From DATKSG01 sp035531775 (GTDB taxonomy: Bacteria > Actinomycetota > Acidimicrobiia > Acidimicrobiales > UBA8190): a stretch of 64,000 bases of DNA. Position numbers and translations under genes: made by a program. Where the stretch lies: NCBI GenBank assembly GCA_035531775.1, contig DATKSG010000014.1, forward strand, positions 8,951-72,950. The letters run 5' to 3'. Position 1 is the stretch's first letter, and the number at the start of each line of letters is the position of its first letter. Of this stretch, positions 42,025 through 50,743 are shown one piece after another. The notes beneath the pieces were generated by a model, which was given only the letters and a program-made list of their open reading frames with translations, searched no databases and had not been told where the DNA came from.

Positions 42025-43127
42025 CGGCGGCACAGCGGCGGGCGGCGGCTCTGCTGGTGCTGGCTGACGGCGAGGTGTTCGAGGGCGAGGCGCTCGGCGC
42101 CGTGGCGCCCGGCGGGGTCTGCACGGGCGAGCTCGTGTTCAACACGGTGCTGTCGGGTTATCAGGAAGTGGTCACCGACCCGAGCTACGCCGGGCAGGTG
42201 GTGGCCTTCACCTATCCACACATCGGAAACTACGGGGTCACTGCCGACGACGACGAGGCCAAGCACCCGTGGTGCCGCGGCGTGGTCGTGCGCGACGTCC
42301 CGCCGAGGCCCTCGAGCTGGCGGGCCCAAGGCTCGCTCGAGGACTTCCTGGTGCGCCACGAAGTGCCCGGCATCACCGGCGTCGACACCCGGCGCCTCAC
42401 CCGCCACGTGCGCCGGGCCGGTGCCATCGGCTGCGCATTCGGAACGGCCGACGAGCGCACCCTGGCGGCGGCGGCAGCCGCCGAGGCGGGCACCACGGGC
42501 CAGGACCTGGTCTCGGCCGTGACCACCGACGCCCCTTACCAGCGCGGGTCGGGTGCGCTGCGGGTGGTGGCTTACGACTTCGGCGTCAAGGAGACCATGC
42601 TGCGTTGCCTGGGGGCCATGGCCACGGTGACGGTGGTGCCGGCCGGCTTTTCGGCCTCCGATGCCCTGGCCCTCGAGCCCGATGGCGTCTTCCTCTCCAA
42701 CGGCCCCGGCGACCCGGCGGCCTTGGGCGGGCCGACGGCCACCATCGCCGAGCTGCTCGGCCGGGTGCCGGTGTTCGGGATCTGCCTGGGACATCAGCTC
42801 CTGGCCACCGCCCTCGGGGGCCGGACCTACAAGCTGCCCTTCGGGCACCACGGAGGCAACCACCCGGTGCGCCGCCTGGCCGGGGGCCAGGTGGAGATCA
42901 CCAGCCAGAACCACAACTACGCCGTGGCCGAACAGTCCCTGACCCTAGGAGGGGCTCCGGTGGCCGAGGTGACCCACGTGAACTTGAACGACGGGGTGGT
43001 CGAGGGCATCCGGTCCACCACGGCAGCGGCCTTCGGCGTGCAGTACCACCCCGAAGCCGGCCCCGGGCCCCACGACGCCCGTTACCTCTTCGACCAGTTC
43101 GCCGAGCTCATGGTCCGAGGGCGCTGA
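42021..43127 (+). CDS. carA: Carbamoyl phosphate synthase small subunit
   Basis: Glutaminase subunit that passes ammonia to CarB. The 368-residue protein has the N-terminal CPSase small-chain domain (NTVLSGYQEVVTDPSY, PHIGNYG). The class I glutamine amidotransferase domain has the Cys in GICLGHQLL (about 254) and the His/Glu in YHPEAGPGP (about 341). ATG 42021 overlaps the pyrC stop. A longer frame upstream is only a shadow. Confidence 0.97.
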   Translation: MTAAQRRAAALLVLADGEVFEGEALGAVAPGGVCTGELVFNTVLSGYQEVVTDPSYAGQVVAFTYPHIGNYGVTADDDEAKHPWCRGVVVRDVPPRPSSWRAQGSLEDFLVRHEVPGITGVDTRRLTRHVRRAGAIGCAFGTADERTLAAAAAAEAGTTGQDLVSAVTTDAPYQRGSGALRVVAYDFGVKETMLRCLGAMATVTVVPAGFSASDALALEPDGVFLSNGPGDPAALGGPTATIAELLGRVPVFGICLGHQLLATALGGRTYKLPFGHHGGNHPVRRLAGGQVEITSQNHNYAVAEQSLTLGGAPVAEVTHVNLNDGVVEGIRSTTAAAFGVQYHPEAGPGPHDARYLFDQFAELMVRGR

Positions 43128-46100
43128 TGCCTCGGCGCACCGACATCGAGAGCATCCTGGTCATCGGCTCGGGCCCGATCGTCATCGGCCAGGCGTGTGA
43201 GTTCGACTATTCCGGCAGCCAAGCGTGCCGCGTGCTCAAGGACGAGGGATATCGGGTGGTACTGGCCAACTCGAACCCGGCCACCATCATGACTGACCCC
43301 GACCTGGCCCATCGCACCTATGTGGAGCCTCTCGACATCGAGATCCTCGAGGCCATCGTGCGGCGCGAGCGGCCCGATGCGCTGCTGCCCACGCTGGGGG
43401 GACAGACGGCGCTCAACCTGGCCATGGCGCTGGTACAGAGCGGCATACTCGACGAGTTCGGGGTGGAGCTCATCGGCGCCAGCGCCGAAGCCATCGCCAC
43501 CGCCGAGGACCGCGACCAGTTCAAGACGGCCATGGAAGGCATCGGGCTCGAGGTGCCGTCGTCGGGCTTCGCCCACAACCTGGCCGAAGCACTGGTGGTG
43601 GGGGAGGAGATCGGCTTCCCTCTCATGATCCGACCGAGCTACATCCTGGGCGGCAGCGGGACCGGCACGGCCAGCGACCTCGACGAGTTCCGCCGTCTGG
43701 CCGCCGAGGGCCTGGCTGCCAGCCCCGTGCAGCAGATCCTCATCGAGCGCTCCATCGCCGGGTGGAAGGAGTTCGAGCTCGAGGTCATGCGCGACCGCAT
43801 GGACAACTGCGTCGTGGTGTGCTCCATCGAGAACCTCGACCCCATGGGGGTGCACACCGGCGACTCGATCACGGTGGCACCGGCCCAGACGCTGTCCGAC
43901 GTCGAGTACCAGGCCATGCGCGACGACGCATTTGCCTGCATCCGCCGGGTCGGCGTGGAGACGGGGGGCTCGAACATCCAGTTCGCCGTGGACCCGAGCA
44001 GTGGGCGACGGCTCGTCATCGAGATGAACCCGCGCGTGTCGCGCTCGTCGGCGCTGGCCTCGAAGGCCACGGGATTCCCCATCGCCAAGATCGCCGCCCG
44101 CCTGGCCGTGGGCTACAGCCTCGACGAGATCGCCAACGACATCACCGGGGCCACTCCGGCCAGCTTCGAGCCGACCATCGACTACGTGGTTACCAAGATC
44201 CCCCGCTGGGCCTTCGAGAAGCTGCCCGGGACCACCGACCGGTTGGGAACGAGGATGCAGTCGGTGGGCGAGGTCATGGCCATAGGGCGCACCTTCCCCG
44301 AATCACTGCAAAAAGCCATCCGGTCCCTGGAGCAAGGCCGCAGCGGCCTGAACGCCGACCGGGGCGAGCAGGCGTATGACCCCCTCGACGACGACGAGCT
44401 GGTGGCGCGGGCCGCCGAGCCCACCCCCGAGCGCGTTTTCCACCTGGAAGCCGCCCTGCGCCGCGGGATCGAGGTCGATGCCCTGGTCGAGGCCACCGGT
44501 GTGGACCGCTGGTTCCTCGACCAGCTGGCCACCGTAACGGCGGCCCGCCTGAGACTGGAGGAGCTGGCCGCCGGCGGGTCTGGCCTCGAGGCCATGGACC
44601 GCCGTACATGGCGGGATGCGAAGCGCCTCGGCTTCTCCGATGCCCAGTTGGCGTACCTGTTCTCGGGCGCCTCGGGCTCCGGCGGCGGCGGCACCGGAGG
44701 GCCGAGCGAGGCCGAGGCGCGCGCCGCTCGCCTGGCCCTCGGCGTGGAGGTCACCTTCAAGACGGTTGACACCTGTGGAGCCGAGTTCGAGGCCCACACC
44801 CCCTATCACTACGCCACCTATGAGGACGAGGACGAGGTCGCCCCCAGCACGAGGCCACGGGTCATCATCTTGGGATCGGGGCCCAACCGTATCGGCCAGG
44901 GCATCGAATTCGACTACTGCTGCGTCCACGCCAGCATGGCCCTGCGCCAAGCCGGCTACGAGACGGTCATGGTCAACTGCAACCCCGAGACGGTGTCCAC
45001 CGACTACGACACCTCCGACCGCCTCTACTTCGAGCCGCTCACCGCCGAGGACGTGGCCAACGTGCTCGAGGCCGAGCAACGAGCCGGACAGGGGCCCGGC
45101 GGCGCGCCGGTGGTGGGCGTGGTGGTGAGCCTCGGAGGACAGACCCCGCTCAAGCTGGCACACGGCCTGCCGGCCGGGCTCGTGCTCGGCACGAGCCCGG
45201 CGTCGATAGACCTGGCCGAGGACCGCCAGCGGTGGAACGAGTTGTGCGAGCAACTCGGCATCCCGCAGCCGGCCGGCGGCACCGCCGTCAGTGTGGACGA
45301 GGCGTTGGCCGTGGCCCACAAGGTGGGCTACCCGGTGCTCGTGCGGCCGAGCTACGTCCTCGGGGGGCGGGCCATGGAGATCGTCTACGACGACGAGCGT
45401 CTGGCCCAGGTGGTGGCCGACCTGGCCGGCTCGCTGCGGCGCGAGGGCGGCACCCCCGAGCAGCGGCCGGTGCTGGTCGACCGCTTCCTCGAGGACGCCG
45501 TGGAGGTGGACGTGGACGCCGTGCGCGACGGGGCCGGCGAGGTGCTCATCGCCGGCATCATGGAGCACGTCGAGGAAGCCGGTGTCCACTCGGGTGACTC
45601 GGCGTGTGCCCTGCCGCCGCAGTCGCTCGACGCCGTGGTGATCGATCGCCTCGAGGCCCACACCCGCGCCATCGCCGAGGCGCTCGAGGTGGTCGGCTTG
45701 CTGAACGTGCAGTTCGCCGTCAAGGACCACACGGTCTACGTGCTCGAGGCCAATCCGCGCGCCAGTCGCACGGTGCCCTTCGTGGCCAAGGCCACCGGGG
45801 TGCCGGTGGCCAAGGTGGCGGCCCGGGTCATGGTGGGCGCCACGCTGGCGTCGTTGCGCCACGAGGGCCTGCTGCGGCCCCCGTCGCAAGGCGGGTACGT
45901 GAGCGTCAAGGAAGCGGTGCTGCCCTTCAGCCGGTTCCCCGGCGTCGACACCCTGCTCGGCCCCGAGATGCGCTCGACCGGCGAGGTGATGGGCGTGGGG
46001 GCCACCTTCGGCCTGGCCTTTGCCAAGAGCCAGATCGCCGCCGGCACCGCCCTGCCATCGGAGGGGACCGTCTTCCTGTCACTGGCCGACCGCGACAAGG

Positions 46101-46483
46101 CATCGGGCCTGGAGGCGGCGCGAGGGCTCGTGGCCCTGGGCTTCACCCTGGCCGCCACGTCGGGCACGGCCGCCTTCCTGGAGGCCAACGGGGTGGCCGT
46201 GGCCACGGTGGTGGCCAAGGTGGGAGAGACGGGCGCCGCCGATGCCGTGGAGCTCATCGCCTCCGGTCGGGTCCAGCTGGTGGTCAACACCCCGCGTGGC
46301 CGCGGTCCGCGTGCCGACGGCCTGCACATCCGGTCCACGGCGCTCGCCCATCAGGTCCCCTGTCTGACCACGGTGGCGGCGGCCCGCGCCGCGGCGGCGG
46401 GCATGGCCGATTGGCGACGGCACCACCTGTCGGTGGTGAGTCTGCAGGAAGTGCACGCCGAGGGCGCGCCGGACCAAGCGTGA
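43127..46483 (+). CDS. carB: Carbamoyl phosphate synthase large subunit
   Basis: Two tandem ATP-grasp synthetase halves that make carbamoyl phosphate from bicarbonate, ammonia and two ATP, followed by an MGS-like allosteric domain. The protein has 1118 residues. The first half begins ILVIGSGPIVIGQACEFDYS and the second VIILGSGPNRIGQGIEFDY. Between the halves, about residues 520-530, there is a Gly-rich insert (GSGGGGTGG) not usual in the family. The C-terminal MGS domain (LVALGFTLAATSGTAAFLE) suits UMP or ornithine control. The single base shared with the carA stop indicates tight coupling. Confidence 0.97.
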   Translation: MPRRTDIESILVIGSGPIVIGQACEFDYSGSQACRVLKDEGYRVVLANSNPATIMTDPDLAHRTYVEPLDIEILEAIVRRERPDALLPTLGGQTALNLAMALVQSGILDEFGVELIGASAEAIATAEDRDQFKTAMEGIGLEVPSSGFAHNLAEALVVGEEIGFPLMIRPSYILGGSGTGTASDLDEFRRLAAEGLAASPVQQILIERSIAGWKEFELEVMRDRMDNCVVVCSIENLDPMGVHTGDSITVAPAQTLSDVEYQAMRDDAFACIRRVGVETGGSNIQFAVDPSSGRRLVIEMNPRVSRSSALASKATGFPIAKIAARLAVGYSLDEIANDITGATPASFEPTIDYVVTKIPRWAFEKLPGTTDRLGTRMQSVGEVMAIGRTFPESLQKAIRSLEQGRSGLNADRGEQAYDPLDDDELVARAAEPTPERVFHLEAALRRGIEVDALVEATGVDRWFLDQLATVTAARLRLEELAAGGSGLEAMDRRTWRDAKRLGFSDAQLAYLFSGASGSGGGGTGGPSEAEARAARLALGVEVTFKTVDTCGAEFEAHTPYHYATYEDEDEVAPSTRPRVIILGSGPNRIGQGIEFDYCCVHASMALRQAGYETVMVNCNPETVSTDYDTSDRLYFEPLTAEDVANVLEAEQRAGQGPGGAPVVGVVVSLGGQTPLKLAHGLPAGLVLGTSPASIDLAEDRQRWNELCEQLGIPQPAGGTAVSVDEALAVAHKVGYPVLVRPSYVLGGRAMEIVYDDERLAQVVADLAGSLRREGGTPEQRPVLVDRFLEDAVEVDVDAVRDGAGEVLIAGIMEHVEEAGVHSGDSACALPPQSLDAVVIDRLEAHTRAIAEALEVVGLLNVQFAVKDHTVYVLEANPRASRTVPFVAKATGVPVAKVAARVMVGATLASLRHEGLLRPPSQGGYVSVKEAVLPFSRFPGVDTLLGPEMRSTGEVMGVGATFGLAFAKSQIAAGTALPSEGTVFLSLADRDKASGLEAARGLVALGFTLAATSGTAAFLEANGVAVATVVAKVGETGAADAVELIASGRVQLVVNTPRGRGPRADGLHIRSTALAHQVPCLTTVAAARAAAAGMADWRRHHLSVVSLQEVHAEGAPDQA

Positions 46484-47436
46484 CGCTCCGGCTCGGCCCC
46501 TTAGACCTGCGCACGGCGGTGGGCTCGGTCCCGCTGCCCAATCCGGTACTGAGCGCGGCCGGTACCTCGGGCCATGGTGCCGAGCTGGCCGCCTACGTCG
46601 ACCTGGCCTCGCTTGGTGCGGTGGTGGTGAAGTCGCTGTCCGCCGAGCCCTGGGCCGGCAACGCAGCCCCGAGGGTGCACGAGACGCCGGCAGGGATGCT
46701 CAACTCGGTCGGCCTGCAGGGCCCGGGCGTCGGGGCTTGGCGCGCCGAGGACCTGCCGGCGCTAGTCGATCGGGGGGCGCGGGTGGTGGTCAGCATCTGG
46801 GGGCGCCGGGTCGAGGACTTCGCACGAGCCGCCGCCTTGGTGGCCGGGGCGCCGTCGGTGGTGGCCGTCGAGGTGAACGTGAGCTGTCCCAATCTGGAGG
46901 ATCGCAGCCGCATGTTCGCCCACTCGGCCACCGCCACTGCCGACGCGGTGGCCGCCAGCGCGGCGGCCGGCGTGCCGATGTGGGTGAAGCTCAGCCCTAA
47001 CACCGCCGAGCTGCTCGAAATCGCCGGCGCCGCCCTCGACGCCGGGGCCGAGACCCTGGTGCTCGTGAACACGGTGCTCGGCATGGCCATCGACATCGAC
47101 CACCGCCGCTACGCGCTGGGCTCGGGGCCGGCCGGCGGAGGGCTGTCGGGCCCGGCCATCAGGCCTGTGGCGGTGCGCGCCGTGCACGACGCACGCGCCG
47201 CCTTCCCCGGCGCCGCCATCGTGGGCGTGGGCGGCGTGGGGCGCGGCGTCGACGCCGTGGAGCTGCTCATGGCCGGAGCCGATGCCGTGGAGGTCGGTAC
47301 CGCCACCTTCCGAGACCCGCGGGCGCCGGCCCGGGTGCTCGCCGGCCTGACCCGCTGGTGCCGGCTCCATGGTGTTCGACAGGTCCGTGACATCATCGGC
47401 GTCGTGCACCGCCAAGGAAGCGATGAGGCTGGATAG
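46480..47436 (+). CDS. pyrD: Dihydroorotate dehydrogenase, class 1B-like
   Basis: FMN enzyme that oxidises dihydroorotate to orotate. The 318-residue protein lacks an N-terminal membrane segment. It has the class 1 blocks NPVLSAAGTSGHG, VVVKSLSAEPWAGN, ETPAGMLNSVGLQGPGV and the catalytic Cys in VEVNVSCPN, followed by VGVGGVGRGVDAVELLMAGA. This matches the NAD-linked 1B class, which needs the iron-sulfur flavoprotein PyrK. No pyrK is in this operon. GTG 46480 overlaps the carB stop. Confidence 0.94.
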   Translation: MTLRLGPLDLRTAVGSVPLPNPVLSAAGTSGHGAELAAYVDLASLGAVVVKSLSAEPWAGNAAPRVHETPAGMLNSVGLQGPGVGAWRAEDLPALVDRGARVVVSIWGRRVEDFARAAALVAGAPSVVAVEVNVSCPNLEDRSRMFAHSATATADAVAASAAAGVPMWVKLSPNTAELLEIAGAALDAGAETLVLVNTVLGMAIDIDHRRYALGSGPAGGGLSGPAIRPVAVRAVHDARAAFPGAAIVGVGGVGRGVDAVELLMAGADAVEVGTATFRDPRAPARVLAGLTRWCRLHGVRQVRDIIGVVHRQGSDEAG

Positions 47437-48163
47437 CGCCGAAGCGGCGCGCCGCCACCTGGCGCTGGCCCTCGACGTCGACGACCTGGTGGTGGCGTTG
47501 CGCTTGGCCCGGCGCCTGCATCCGTGGTTCTCAGTGGCCAAGGTGGGCCTCGAGCTCTTCGGTGCGGCGGGGCCCGAGGCCGTGACGGCGCTCGTGGCCG
47601 AGGGCTACCTGGTGTTCTTGGACCTCAAGTTGCACGACATCCCGACAACTGTGCGCCGGGCGGCCAGGGTCATCGGGGCCCTTGGGGCCACCTATACCAC
47701 CGTCCACACCCAGGGGGGCCTGGCCATGGTGGCGGCGGCGGTGGAGGGCATGGCCGAGGGGGCAGCCGGGGCCGGAGCCCCACCACCGTGGGTGCTCGGG
47801 GTCACCGTCCTCACCAGCGACGTCGAGGCCCCGCCGCAGGCGCTCGAGGCCCGGGCCACCCTGGCGGCCCAGGCTGGGTGCGGGGGCATCGTGTGCGCAG
47901 CGGGCGATCTGGAGATCACGCGGCACGTGGTGCCGGCTCTGATCAAGGTGGTTCCCGGGATCCGGCCCTCGGGGGTGTCGGCCGACGACCAGGCGCGAAC
48001 GGCTACACCGGCGGTGGCGCTTTCGGCCGGTGCCGACCTTCTGGTCCTCGGGCGGGCCGTGACGGCGGCGCCCGACCCCGAGGCGCTGTCCGTCGCCATC
48101 ACCGAAGAGCTCATAGGTGCGTCGCAGCGTGTGGCGGGTGACCCCCTTCGACGAGGACGCTAA
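47423..48163 (+). CDS. pyrF: Orotidine 5'-phosphate decarboxylase
   Basis: Last step of UMP synthesis. The 246-residue barrel has LALALDVDDLVVALRLARRL, the catalytic VFLDLKLHDIPTTVRRA (Asp-x-Lys-x-x-Asp), and the phosphate-binding VPGIRPSGVSADDQAR. ATG 47423, with AAGGAAG just upstream, lies 14 bases inside the pyrD end. pyrE, the orotate phosphoribosyltransferase, is absent from this operon and must lie elsewhere. Its stop TAA begins the -10 element of the next gene. Confidence 0.96.
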   Translation: MRLDSAEAARRHLALALDVDDLVVALRLARRLHPWFSVAKVGLELFGAAGPEAVTALVAEGYLVFLDLKLHDIPTTVRRAARVIGALGATYTTVHTQGGLAMVAAAVEGMAEGAAGAGAPPPWVLGVTVLTSDVEAPPQALEARATLAAQAGCGGIVCAAGDLEITRHVVPALIKVVPGIRPSGVSADDQARTATPAVALSAGADLLVLGRAVTAAPDPEALSVAITEELIGASQRVAGDPLRRGR

Positions 48164-48166
48164 GGT
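48161..48166 (+). promoter_or_regulatory. Leaderless-type -10 element, mihF
   Basis: TAAGGT, then 7 bases, then ATG 48174. The first three bases are the pyrF stop codon. Confidence 0.45.
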
Positions 48167-48173
48167 GGCCGAC

Positions 48174-48494
48174 ATGCCGCAACCTCCCGCACTTACGCCC
48201 GAGCAGCGCCAGGCGGCGCTGGACAAGGCTGCCAAGGTCCGCCGTGAGCGGGCCGAGGTGAAGGAGAAACTGAAGATGGGCTCGATCACCTTGACCGAGC
48301 TCCTCGACCGCTCCGACAAGGAGGAGACGGTCGGCAAGATGAAGGTGATCTCGGTGCTCGAGTCCCTTCCCGGCCTGGGCAAGGTGAAGGCGCGCCGACT
48401 CATGGAATCGGTGGGGATCAGCGAGAGCCGCCGCCTGCAAGGCCTCGGTGTCAACCAGCGCGAGGCATTGCTGGCGTACACCAGGAAGTCCTGA
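48174..48494 (+). CDS. mihF: Actinobacterial integration host factor mIHF
   Basis: Nucleoid-associated protein that binds and bends DNA; unrelated in fold to E. coli IHF. The 106-residue protein has a helical N-terminus (LTPEQRQAALDKAAKVRRER), the block VKEKLKMGSITLTELLDRS, and a helix-two-turn-helix with SLPGLGKVKARRLMESVGI. Linkage to pyrF and gmk is typical of actinobacteria. The start follows a -10 element by 7 bases. The gmk frame may begin inside its 3' end. Confidence 0.96.
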   Translation: MPQPPALTPEQRQAALDKAAKVRRERAEVKEKLKMGSITLTELLDRSDKEETVGKMKVISVLESLPGLGKVKARRLMESVGISESRRLQGLGVNQREALLAYTRKS

Positions 48495-49077
48495 TCCTCT
48501 CCTGATCGCCGTAATCTCCGGTCCCGGCGGGGCGGGGAAGGGCACCGTCGCCTTTCGTCTCGTCCAACGCGATCCCACGTGGTGGTTGAGTCGTTCGTGG
48601 ACGACGCGACGGCGCCGCCCGGGTGAGGATCCCGAGGCGTACACCTTCGTCGACCGCGCCACCTTCGACGAGCGGGTGGCTGCTGGCGGCTTCCTCGAGT
48701 GGGCCGAGTTCCTCGGGCACCGCTACGGCACCCCGTGGCCCAACCCCCCGTCGGGTCGAGACGTGCTGCTCGAGATCGACCTGCAAGGGGCTCGCCAGGT
48801 GCTCGACCAGGACCCCCACGCCGTGGTGGTGTTGCTGTTGCCGCCCTCGGCCGACATACAGGCCGAGCGCCTACGGCGCCGTGGTGACGACGAAGCGGAG
48901 GTGGCTCGCCGCCTGGCCAAGGGGGCGGAGGAGGAGCGCCTGGGGCGCCGGCTCACCAGCCTGGTGGTGGTGAACGACGACGTCGATCGGGCTGTGGCCG
49001 AAGTGGCCGGTATACTGGATCTCCATCGCAAGACCGCCCCGGCGTCACCGGGCGGCGAACCTCCCAGAGGAGCCTGA
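48448..49077 (+). CDS. gmk: Guanylate kinase
   Basis: Phosphorylates GMP to GDP with ATP. The family begins at LLIAVISGPGGAGKGTV; the P-loop is GPGGAGKGT where most members have GPSGxGKST. SRSWTTRRRRPGE, FVDRATFDERVAAGGFLEWA and VLLEIDLQGARQV are conserved. The only canonical start is GTG 48448, 47 bases inside mihF, with AAGG 5 bases before it. It would add 17 residues read out of frame from mihF (STSARHCWRTPGSPDP). CTG 48502 is a noncanonical alternative at the domain edge. The last base is shared with rpoZ. Confidence 0.92.
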   Translation: MSTSARHCWRTPGSPDPLLIAVISGPGGAGKGTVAFRLVQRDPTWWLSRSWTTRRRRPGEDPEAYTFVDRATFDERVAAGGFLEWAEFLGHRYGTPWPNPPSGRDVLLEIDLQGARQVLDQDPHAVVVLLLPPSADIQAERLRRRGDDEAEVARRLAKGAEEERLGRRLTSLVVVNDDVDRAVAEVAGILDLHRKTAPASPGGEPPRGA

Positions 49078-49451
49078 TGGCCCAGCGCCGCCCCACGCTC
49101 ATGGACCCCCCCATCGAGGACCTTCTCGACAAGGTCGACTCGAAGTTCACCCTGGTGGCCCTGTCGGCCAAGCGGGCCCGGCAGGTGAACTCGTACTACA
49201 ACCAACTCGGCGAGGGCATGGGCGTGGTCGTTCCCCCTCAGGTGACCTCGGTGTCGGGCAAGCCCCTCACCATCGCCTTCGAGGAGATCGCCGCCGGCAA
49301 GGCCACATATCACCGCATCGACCCCGAAGCCGACCCCGAAGCCGAAGCCGAAGTCGAAGCCGAAGCCGAAGAGAGTGTCGTGGCCGAGGGTGACGCCGAG
49401 GTGGTGGGCCTGAGCGCCGGCGAGGCCGACACGCCGGAGCCCGGCGCATAG
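49077..49451 (+). CDS. rpoZ: RNA polymerase omega subunit
   Basis: Assembly chaperone of the beta' subunit and part of the ppGpp site in some bacteria. The 124-residue protein has the core PPIEDLLDKVDSKFTLVALS and AKRARQVNSYYNQLGEG, then PLTIAFEEIAAGKATY. The C-terminal 40 residues are an acidic repeat (PEAEAEVEAEAEE) coded by near-identical repeats. Its first base is the last base of the gmk stop. Confidence 0.95.
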   Translation: MAQRRPTLMDPPIEDLLDKVDSKFTLVALSAKRARQVNSYYNQLGEGMGVVVPPQVTSVSGKPLTIAFEEIAAGKATYHRIDPEADPEAEAEVEAEAEESVVAEGDAEVVGLSAGEADTPEPGA

Positions 49452-49492
49452 CGCTGTCGCCGGCCGCCCCGCCGAGTCGGGAGCAGCAGACC

Positions 49493-50743
49493 ATGCAACG
49501 ATCGGCATCCGCCAAGTGCGTCGTGCTCGGAGTGACCGGCGGCATCGCCGCCTACAAGGCGGTGGAGTTATGCCGCCGCCTTGTTGACGCCGGCGCCCAC
49601 GTGGTCCCGGTCATGACGGCCGACGCCACCCGCTTCGTGGGGGAGGTGACGTTCTCGGCGCTGGCGTCGGAACCGGTGCAGCGCAGCTTGTGGGACGAGT
49701 CGGACCCCATTCCCCACACGCGCCTGGGCCAGAGCGCCGATGTCATCGTGGTGGCCCCGGCCACCGCCCGCTTCATCGGCGCCTATGCCCACGGGCTGTC
49801 TGACGACCTCCTGAGCGCCACCGTGCTGGCCACGCGCGCCCCGGTGGTGGTTTGTCCGGCCATGCACACCGAGATGTGGGAGCACCCAGCGGTGCAGGAG
49901 AACCTGGCCACTTTGCGCCGCCGCGGTGTGCACGTGGTCGATCCCGCTGAAGGCCGACTGGCTGGGGGAGACGTGGGCACGGGCCGGCTGGCCGACGTGG
50001 ACGACATCGTCGGCGTTGTCCTGTCTGTGCTGTCGGGCGCCGATGCCCCGGCTCGGGACGACTTTCGGGGACGCCGGGTACTGGTGAGCGCCGGAGGCAC
50101 GCGCGAGCCGATCGACGCCGTGCGTGTCATCACCAATCGGTCATCGGGCAAACAGGGTCATGCCGTGGCCGAGGCGGCGGCGCGCCGGGGGGCCGATGTG
50201 GTGCTGGTGACCACCACCGACCGCAGGCCGCCCCCGGGCGTCACCGTGGTGGCGGTGGAGACGGCGGCATCGATGGAACACGCCATGCTGGCCGAAGCCG
50301 AGCATGCCGACGTGATCATCATGGCCGCCGCCGTGGCCGACTTCCGGCCCAAGGTGCGCGCCGCGGCGAAGCTCGCTAAGTCCGAGGGAGTGCCCGACGT
50401 GGTGCTCGAGCCCACCTCTGACATCCTGGCCGAATTGGGGCGGCGCCGGCGCCCAGGCCAGGTGCTGGTGGGTTTCGCCGCCGAGACCGGCGACGTAACC
50501 GAGCGGGCTCGGGCCAAGCTGGCGTCCAAGGGGATCGACCTCATCGTAGCCAACGACGTCTCTGCCGCCGGCGTCGGATTTGACCATGACACCAACGCGG
50601 TGAGCATCCTGGGAGCAGATGGAAGCCGGCGCGATGTTGGGCTCACCTCCAAAGAGGCGGTGGCCGAGGCGGTGCTCGACGCCGTGGTGGCCCTGGGTGG
50701 GCCGCCGGCGGCCGACAGCAGCAGAACGAGGAGAGCAAAGTGA
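49493..50743 (+). CDS. coaBC: Bifunctional CoaBC, coenzyme A biosynthesis
   Basis: N-terminal CoaC decarboxylase and C-terminal CoaB synthetase convert phosphopantothenate and cysteine to phosphopantetheine. The 416-residue protein has the FMN-domain blocks GVTGGIAAYKAVELCRRL, the active His in PHTRLGQSADV, and PAMHTEMW (PAMN in many others). The CoaB half has SAGGTREPIDAVRVITN, then RSSGKQG, with the lysine-rich loop AAKLAKSEG. It is 40 bases after rpoZ without an evident promoter. The metK GTG overlaps its stop. Confidence 0.96.
   Translation: MQRSASAKCVVLGVTGGIAAYKAVELCRRLVDAGAHVVPVMTADATRFVGEVTFSALASEPVQRSLWDESDPIPHTRLGQSADVIVVAPATARFIGAYAHGLSDDLLSATVLATRAPVVVCPAMHTEMWEHPAVQENLATLRRRGVHVVDPAEGRLAGGDVGTGRLADVDDIVGVVLSVLSGADAPARDDFRGRRVLVSAGGTREPIDAVRVITNRSSGKQGHAVAEAAARRGADVVLVTTTDRRPPPGVTVVAVETAASMEHAMLAEAEHADVIIMAAAVADFRPKVRAAAKLAKSEGVPDVVLEPTSDILAELGRRRRPGQVLVGFAAETGDVTERARAKLASKGIDLIVANDVSAAGVGFDHDTNAVSILGADGSRRDVGLTSKEAVAEAVLDAVVALGGPPAADSSRTRRAK

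Noticed and set aside
40417..45889. Large antisense frames over pyrB, pyrC, carA and carB
   Set aside because: Shadows of the coding strand: His/Gly/Val-rich, without conserved domains.
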